NCBI GenBank assembly: GCA_044871085.1
Contig: JBIOZI010000294.1
Span: 1-10,179 of the forward strand
DNA length: 10,179 nt
From: CADEED01 sp044871085
Lineage (GTDB): Bacteria; Pseudomonadota; Gammaproteobacteria; Steroidobacterales; Steroidobacteraceae
Direction: 5' to 3'
The position numbers and the translations under genes are program-made. How positions within the stretch are numbered: the stretch's first letter is position 1; the number at the start of each line of letters is the position of its first letter. Shown piece after piece: positions 6,848 through 10,179 of the stretch. Below the pieces are notes generated by a model, which ran no database searches, was not told where the DNA came from, and saw only the letters and a list, made by a program, of their open reading frames with translations.

Positions 6848-6923
6848 GGGGCGTTAGCTCAGTTGGTAGAGCAGCTGACTCTTAATCAGTAGGTCGTAGG
6901 TTCGACCCCTACACGCCCCACCA
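6848..6923 (+). tRNA. tRNA-Lys (anticodon CUU)
   Basis: A full cloverleaf can be drawn over 76 bases. The acceptor stem pairs GGGGCGT with ACGCCCC, and discriminator A and an encoded CCA follow. The D-arm is GCTC-AGTTGGTAGA-GAGC-like. The anticodon arm is CTGA-CTCTTAA-TCAG, with CTT at the anticodon position. The T-arm is GTAGG-TTCGACC-CCTAC. It reads AAG codons, which dominate lysine coding here. Its 3' end is not repeated in the window, so there is no sign that it served as an attachment site for the neighbouring sugar operon. Confidence 0.98.
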
Positions 6924-6932
6924 ATCTTCCTT

Positions 6933-6948
6933 CCGCGCATTCGCGCGG
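6933..6948 (+). terminator. GC-rich hairpin after tRNA-Lys, weak terminator candidate
   Basis: CCGCGC-ATTC-GCGCGG forms a perfect 6-bp stem with a 4-base loop, 9 bases after the tRNA CCA. There is no T-run behind it, so it would be a poor classical intrinsic terminator. It may instead be a processing or stability hairpin, or transcription may continue into the following gene. Confidence 0.3.
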
Positions 6949-6977
6949 CGTGCGCACCGCGGTTACATTTGCGCGCC

Positions 6978-8342
6978 ATGGCAAAACAACCTTCCCGCGA
7001 CGATCCCTCGAAGCCCAAGCAGCACGGCTACGAGTACAAGAAGCAGTTCTACCAGAGCAGCGAAGTCGCGGCCGACTACGACGAGCATCGCTTCCGCACG
7101 CCGAAGCGCATGCGGCGCAACGCGCGCAAGTGGGCCGCGATCCAGAAAGCGCTGGCGCTCACGAACGGCGTGAAGACCGTGGTCGACCTGCCCTGCGGCA
7201 CCGGCCGATTCACCGGACACCTGGCGCGCGCCGGCTATGAAGTGGTCGGCAGCGACATCTCGGCCGAGATGATGCAGCAGGCGGCGAAGCTGCCGTCCGT
7301 GCAGCACGCGAACATCAAGGGCTACGTGCGCGCCGATGCCGAGGCGCTGCCGTTTCGCACGAAATCGACGGACTGCCTCATGAGCATCCGTTTCCTGTTC
7401 CACGTCGATCCCCAGACCCGCCGCCGCATGCTGCGGGAGTTCGGGCGAGTGTCGCGCCGCTGGATCATCGCCGACTACCGGCACAAATATTCCTTCCGCT
7501 ACGGAGTGTGGAAGCTCAGCCGCGCGCTCGGCCTCACCAGGCGGCCCTTCGAGCGCGTGTCCGTGAAGAGCATGAAGAGCGAGTTCGAGGATGCGGGCTT
7601 GCGCGTCGCGAAGATCGTCGCCGTGCGCCGCTGGCTCTCGGACAAGTGGGTGGTGCTGGCGGAGGCGGGACACATCGATCCCGAAAGTCTCGCGATCAAG
7701 CTCGCCGGCACGCAGTACGCGGATCTCGAAGTCACGGAAAAGCTCGGCGAGGGCAAGCGCTCGCTCGTCTATCGCGCGCGCTGGCGTGGCCGCGACGTGG
7801 GCCTGAAGGTCTACAAACCCGCCGCGATCGCCAATCACGCCCGCAAGCACCGGCTGCCGCTGGCGGAGTTCGAGCACCGGCGCAACAAGGCATTCTTCGA
7901 TGCGCGCGGCCTGTCGAAATACATCGCCGAGCCGCTCGGCTTCGTGGTGGAGCCGGGGTTCCAGATGTCGCTGCAGGAGTGCCTCGACGGCGAGGTGTAT
8001 TACTTCGCGCAGCGCGACCATGCCGACTTCATCTCGCCGCGATTCATGCAGGATCTCGCCGAGCTCGTGTCGCTGAGCCACGAGGCCCAGCTCTACGACA
8101 TCGATCTGCACGCGATGAACGTCATGGTCGACCGGCGTGCGGGCGGCCCGAAGCTGTTCGACTTCAACCAGATTCCGTTCACCGAGCGCCCGCAGAACCC
8201 GTTCGTGGGGCTGGCACTGAAGCTCGGATTGTTGGGGCGGGGCTCGCGCGACCTGCGCAAGCTCGCGAACTTCAACGACTTCGGGCGCGTCGAGCGCAAG
8301 CTGCTCAAGTTCTACAAGGCCGGCACCACGTCGCCGGCCTGA
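6978..8342 (+). CDS. Fusion protein: N-terminal SAM-dependent methyltransferase, C-terminal kinase-like domain
   Basis: A 454-residue protein without signal peptide or clear membrane helix. Residues about 25-230 are a class I methyltransferase: motif I VVDLPCGTGRF (68-78), an acidic residue ending the second strand in VGSDIS (90-95), and RADAEALPF (118-126) followed by MSIRFLFHV (135-143), as in UbiE/Methyltransf_11 proteins. Residues about 250-450 look like an atypical kinase. They show a nucleotide loop LGEGKRSLVYRA (256-267), Lys277 in GLKVYK, a catalytic loop YDIDLHAMNVMVD with Asp376 and Asn381 (DLHxxN, as in WaaP/InaA- or RIO/YrbL-like kinases), and a metal-binding LFDFN (Asp395) in place of DFG. 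The key kinase residues are kept, so activity is plausible. Substrates are unknown; a lipid, cell-envelope sugar or ubiquinone-like target is speculation. No Shine-Dalgarno sequence precedes the ATG. A TTG nine bases upstream in frame is an alternative start. It ends 19 bases from the convergent Trm112-like gene. Confidence 0.9.
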   Translation: MAKQPSRDDPSKPKQHGYEYKKQFYQSSEVAADYDEHRFRTPKRMRRNARKWAAIQKALALTNGVKTVVDLPCGTGRFTGHLARAGYEVVGSDISAEMMQQAAKLPSVQHANIKGYVRADAEALPFRTKSTDCLMSIRFLFHVDPQTRRRMLREFGRVSRRWIIADYRHKYSFRYGVWKLSRALGLTRRPFERVSVKSMKSEFEDAGLRVAKIVAVRRWLSDKWVVLAEAGHIDPESLAIKLAGTQYADLEVTEKLGEGKRSLVYRARWRGRDVGLKVYKPAAIANHARKHRLPLAEFEHRRNKAFFDARGLSKYIAEPLGFVVEPGFQMSLQECLDGEVYYFAQRDHADFISPRFMQDLAELVSLSHEAQLYDIDLHAMNVMVDRRAGGPKLFDFNQIPFTERPQNPFVGLALKLGLLGRGSRDLRKLANFNDFGRVERKLLKFYKAGTTSPA

Positions 8343-8361
8343 GCGGCCCGGGAGCTGCCGT

Positions 8362-8559
8362 TCAGCTGGTCTTTTGAGCGAGCAGGGGGTCGCCGTCCTC
8401 GAGCTTGATCGCATCCTCGGGCAGCATCGCCGCGATTCCGTCTTTCACGGGGTAGGCGAGCCTGCTCGTCGGGCAGACGATGAGCTGACGCGCTTCGGAG
8501 AAATACACCGGCGCTTTCGACACCGGGCAGGCGAGCATTTCGATGAGTCTCGGATCCAT
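8362..8559 (-). CDS. Trm112 family protein (YcaR/UPF0434 type)
   Basis: A 65-residue protein beginning MDPRLIEMLACPVSKAPVYF, with QLIVCPTSRLAYPVKDGIAAML after it. This matches the small bacterial YcaR family in length, opening (MDxRLLEIIACP in E. coli), and the LAYPxxDGIPxML core. Trm112 proteins are zinc-ribbon partners that activate methyltransferases in eukaryotes and archaea; the bacterial role is poorly defined. Here only Cys11 and Cys29 remain, and Ser14 replaces the second Cys of the CPxC pair, so full four-Cys zinc binding seems lost. The upstream GTGGA is a weak RBS. It follows the membrane-protein gene by 20 bases and is probably co-transcribed. Its convergent neighbour carries a methyltransferase domain, which may be coincidence. 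Confidence 0.9.
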   Translation of the reverse strand: MDPRLIEMLACPVSKAPVYFSEARQLIVCPTSRLAYPVKDGIAAMLPEDAIKLEDGDPLLAQKTS

Positions 8560-8579
8560 GTTTTCCACTGTAGTCGAGA

Positions 8580-8951
8580 TCAGGCTTCGGCGGCGCGGGT
8601 GGTGGCGATGAGCCAGCACAAGGCGATCGCCACGGCCGCGCCGACCACCTGCTGCGCGCGGCTCCACTGCGCGAGGCTCCCGTCCATCGCGGCGATTCCC
8701 ACGGCGGTGACGACGAACCAGATGCCACTCTGCAGCGCCACGCCCTGGATGCCGGCGCCCTGCATGAACTTCACGGAGAGCACGTAGGCGCTCAGCCCGC
8801 CGACGAAGGCCGCCAACGCGGCCAGGCCCATTTTGGGGTCCAGCTGGCCGCCGGGCCAGGCACGAGCCGCGTACACGAACCCGCGTGCGTCGAGCAGGCC
8901 CGACGCGATCGTGAGTACTCCGACCAGCAGGTAATTTCCCACCTGACCCAT
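8580..8951 (-). CDS. Small four-helix membrane protein of unknown function
   Basis: A 123-residue protein with four likely membrane segments at about 6-28, 42-63, 69-89 and 101-118, joined by short loops (for example AWPGGQLDPK and MDGSLAQWSRAQQ). Size and layout resemble a single SMR/DMT-type unit. The conserved TM1 Glu of small multidrug exporters is absent, although TM1 contains an unusual Asp21-Ala-Arg23. I therefore do not assign transport. The ATG has GAGGG about 8 bases upstream, a good RBS. It is the first gene of a two-gene unit with the Trm112-like gene and is divergent from tRNA-Leu. Codon use matches its neighbours. Confidence 0.85.
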   Translation of the reverse strand: MGQVGNYLLVGVLTIASGLLDARGFVYAARAWPGGQLDPKMGLAALAAFVGGLSAYVLSVKFMQGAGIQGVALQSGIWFVVTAVGIAAMDGSLAQWSRAQQVVGAAVAIALCWLIATTRAAEA

Positions 8952-8980
8952 GTTATGTCCCTCGCCCTGCGCGGGGCAGA

Positions 8981-8986
8981 AGCATA
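8981..8986 (-). promoter_or_regulatory. Possible -10 box for the membrane protein/Trm112 unit
   Basis: On the minus strand this is TATGCT within GGCTATGCTTCTG. It would put the transcription start near 8974 and leave a leader of about 23 bases containing the GAGGG ribosome site. No good -35 is seen at normal spacing. Confidence 0.3.
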
Positions 8987-9024
8987 GCCAATCCCGGCAT
9001 GGTGCGCCGCCGCCCCCGCGCGGC

Positions 9025-9055
9025 TTGGGCCCGGGCGCGGAAGGTCCGCTATAAT
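9025..9055 (+). promoter_or_regulatory. Promoter of tRNA-Leu, perhaps also of tig
   Basis: A perfect TATAAT lies at 9050-9055, with TTGGGC at 9025-9030 as the -35, 19 bases away. The GC-rich discriminator CCGCGCCCC follows, as expected for a stringently regulated stable-RNA promoter. Transcription would start near 9062, giving a leader of about 36 bases before the tRNA. No separate promoter is evident in the 39 bases between the tRNA and tig. Confidence 0.7.
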
Positions 9056-9073
9056 CCGCGCCCCTCGCGCAAG

Positions 9074-9092
9074 CCCCTTGATTTCAAGCGGG
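9074..9092 (+). other. Hairpin in the tRNA-Leu leader
   Basis: CTTGA (9077-9081) pairs perfectly with TCAAG (9084-9088) around a TT turn. The stem continues as CCC (9074-9076) with GGG (9090-9092) past one bulged C. In the nascent transcript this stem would stand 5 bases before the mature tRNA, where it could affect RNase P or endonuclease processing. The pairing is seen; the role is inference. Confidence 0.4.
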
Positions 9093-9097
9093 GTCGG

Positions 9098-9182
9098 GCG
9101 AAAGTGGCGGAACTGGTAGACGCGCTGGATTTAGGTTCCAGTGGGGTAACCCGTGAGAGTTCGAGTCTCTCCTTTCGCACCA
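9098..9182 (+). tRNA. tRNA-Leu (anticodon UAG)
   Basis: A class II tRNA of 85 bases with encoded CCA. The acceptor stem pairs GCGAAAG with CTTTCGC, followed by discriminator A. The D-arm contains AACTGGTAGA. The anticodon arm is CTGGA-TTTAGGT-TCCAG, with TAG at the anticodon. A long variable arm (GGGGTAACCC) follows, and the T-arm is GAGAG-TTCGAGT-CTCTC. The A discriminator and long arm are leucine identity features. It decodes CUA and probably other CUN codons by wobble. It lies 39 bases before tig. Confidence 0.98.
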
Positions 9183-9221
9183 TTCGCCGGCGCCGGTTGT
9201 TAACACGATGAAGGAATGGAC

Positions 9222-10179
9222 ATGCAGGTTTCATTGACCGCCACCGGCGGCCTCGAGCGCCGTCTCGAAGTGGCGATTCCCGCGGCACAGATCGACGGTG
9301 AAGTCGCCCAGCGCCTCAACAAGATCTCGCGCACCGCGCGGCTCAAGGGTTTCCGCCCCGGCAAGGCGCCCCTGGCCGTGATCCGCCAGCAGTACGGCGA
9401 TCAGGTGCATGGCGAAGTCATCAACGATCTGATGCGCGCCTCGTTCTCCGAAGCGGTGCAGCGCGAGAAGCTCAACCCCGCCGGCGGTCCGCGCATCGAG
9501 CCCATCGCCATGGAACCCGGCACGGATCTGAAATACGCCGCGGTGTTCGAAGTGCTGCCGGACGTGAAGCTCAAGCCCATGAGCGAGCTGCAGGTCGAGA
9601 AACCGGTGGCCGCCGTCGCCGACAGCGACGTCGCCGCGATGATCGAGACGCTGCGCAAGCAACGTCCGGTCTTCAAGCCGGTCGAGCGCACCGCGGCCGT
9701 CGGCGATCGGGTGACGGTCGACTTCGTCGGCACGCTCGATGGCGAGGAGTTCGAAGGCGGCAGCGGCCAGGAAGTACCCATCGTCATCGGTGGTGGCCGC
9801 GTCATGAAGGAGTTCGAGGATGCGCTGGTCGGCGCAAAGCCGGGCGACGTGCGCGACTTCAAGGCGACTTTCGCCGCGGATCACGTCAGCAAGAAGCTCG
9901 CGGCCAGGACAGCGGCGTTTCACGTCGAGGTCCGCGTGGTGGAAGAACCTCTGCCGGCCGAGCTGGACGAGGATTTCGCGCGTGGCTTCGGCATTGCGGA
10001 CGGCAATCTCGACAGCCTGCGCGGCGAGGTTCGCGCCAACATGGAACGCGAGCTCGCCGACGCGATTCACCAGAAGTTGCGCAGCCAGGTGCTCGAAGCC
10101 CTGTATACGCACAATCCACTGGAGCTGCCCCGGCAGCTGGTCGAGGAGCAGATCCAGGAGCTGCAGGCGGAGATGCTGC
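9222..10179 (+). CDS. tig: Trigger factor, ribosome-associated chaperone (5' part, 319 codons; runs off the window)
   Basis: Trigger factor binds at the ribosomal tunnel exit and protects nascent chains; its FKBP-like domain has peptidyl-prolyl isomerase activity. The visible part begins MQVSLTATGGLERRLEVAIP. It carries the ribosome-docking signature GFRPGKAP at residues 43-50 within the N-terminal domain (1 to about 115). The FKBP-like domain spans about 155-245 (DRVTVDFVGTLDGEEFEGG, then VIGGGRVMKEFEDALVG). The start of the C-terminal chaperone domain follows (LDEDFARGFG, then NPLELPRQLVEEQ). Family members are about 430-450 residues, so roughly 120 residues lie beyond the window. The ATG is fixed by AAGGA six bases upstream. 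The gene may share a transcript with tRNA-Leu. A clpP-clpX-lon cluster commonly follows tig but is not visible here. Confidence 0.97.
   Translation, partial: MQVSLTATGGLERRLEVAIPAAQIDGEVAQRLNKISRTARLKGFRPGKAPLAVIRQQYGDQVHGEVINDLMRASFSEAVQREKLNPAGGPRIEPIAMEPGTDLKYAAVFEVLPDVKLKPMSELQVEKPVAAVADSDVAAMIETLRKQRPVFKPVERTAAVGDRVTVDFVGTLDGEEFEGGSGQEVPIVIGGGRVMKEFEDALVGAKPGDVRDFKATFAADHVSKKLAARTAAFHVEVRVVEEPLPAELDEDFARGFGIADGNLDSLRGEVRANMERELADAIHQKLRSQVLEALYTHNPLELPRQLVEEQIQELQAEML

Noticed and set aside
6848..6923. tRNA-Lys as attachment site of a genomic island carrying the RG-I operon
   Set aside because: The operon lies on the 5' side of the tRNA, no copy of the tRNA 3' end is seen elsewhere in the window, and there is no integrase. 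Composition does not differ visibly from the core genes.
6963..8414. 483-codon open frame antisense to the methyltransferase-kinase gene
   Set aside because: It is an out-of-phase mirror of a GC-rich gene. The plus-strand frame carries clear motifs, while this one is His/Arg/Ala/Glu-rich with no recognisable domain.
8580..8951. Assignment of the four-helix protein as an SMR multidrug exporter
   Set aside because: Size fits, but the essential TM1 Glu context of SMR proteins is missing and no other signature is seen.
9187..9196. CCGGCGCCGG palindrome after tRNA-Leu as a terminator
   Set aside because: It folds only into a 4-bp stem with a 2-base loop and has no T-run, so it is not a credible terminator.
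9231..10112. 293-codon open frame antisense to tig
   Set aside because: The plus strand is unmistakable trigger factor; the antisense frame has shadow composition and no ribosome site or family.

Overview
The window reads as chromosome of a high-GC Gammaproteobacterium. Coding third positions are almost all G or C, both tRNAs encode their CCA ends, a tRNA-Leu(UAG) precedes tig, and a YcaR-type Trm112 protein is present. A pectin-degrading lineage near Xanthomonadales, Nevskiales or Steroidobacteraceae would fit, but that placement is inference; no 16S rRNA gene is present.

Left part (163-6568, minus strand): a compact operon for rhamnogalacturonan I (RG-I) breakdown, transcribed right to left. 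Its order is exported RG acetylesterase (CE12 type), a possible 42-residue Ala-rich small ORF, L-rhamnose mutarotase, GH105 unsaturated rhamnogalacturonyl hydrolase, GPH-family sugar symporter and exported PL11 RG lyase. Two junctions are 4-base ATGA stop/start overlaps. The predicted locations give a route. The esterase removes acetyl groups and the lyase cuts the backbone outside the inner membrane. The symporter imports unsaturated oligomers. GH105 splits them in the cytoplasm into rhamnose and a 4,5-unsaturated galacturonate product, and RhaM interconverts the rhamnose anomers. No TonB receptor, regulator or rhamnose-catabolic enzyme lies in the window. The operon abuts, with no spacer, the 3' end of an unidentified convergent gene (1-162).

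Middle (6569-6847): the longest gene-free stretch, 279 bases. It holds a near-perfect 22-bp interrupted palindrome that looks like the operon's operator, an AT-rich palindrome, and a probable tRNA promoter lying inside a perfect 9-bp inverted repeat. It is followed by tRNA-Lys(CUU).

Right part (6978-10179): a fused methyltransferase/kinase-like protein on the plus strand. Convergent to it is a two-gene minus-strand unit, a four-TM membrane protein followed by a Trm112/YcaR-like protein. Then come a strong promoter, tRNA-Leu(UAG), and the first 319 codons of tig (trigger factor), which runs off the window end.

There is no gene-free stretch over 300 bases. I saw no CRISPR array, insertion sequence, integrase or replication origin. 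The most unusual items are the methyltransferase-kinase fusion, the small ORF coupled to rhaM, and the candidate operator of the RG-I operon.
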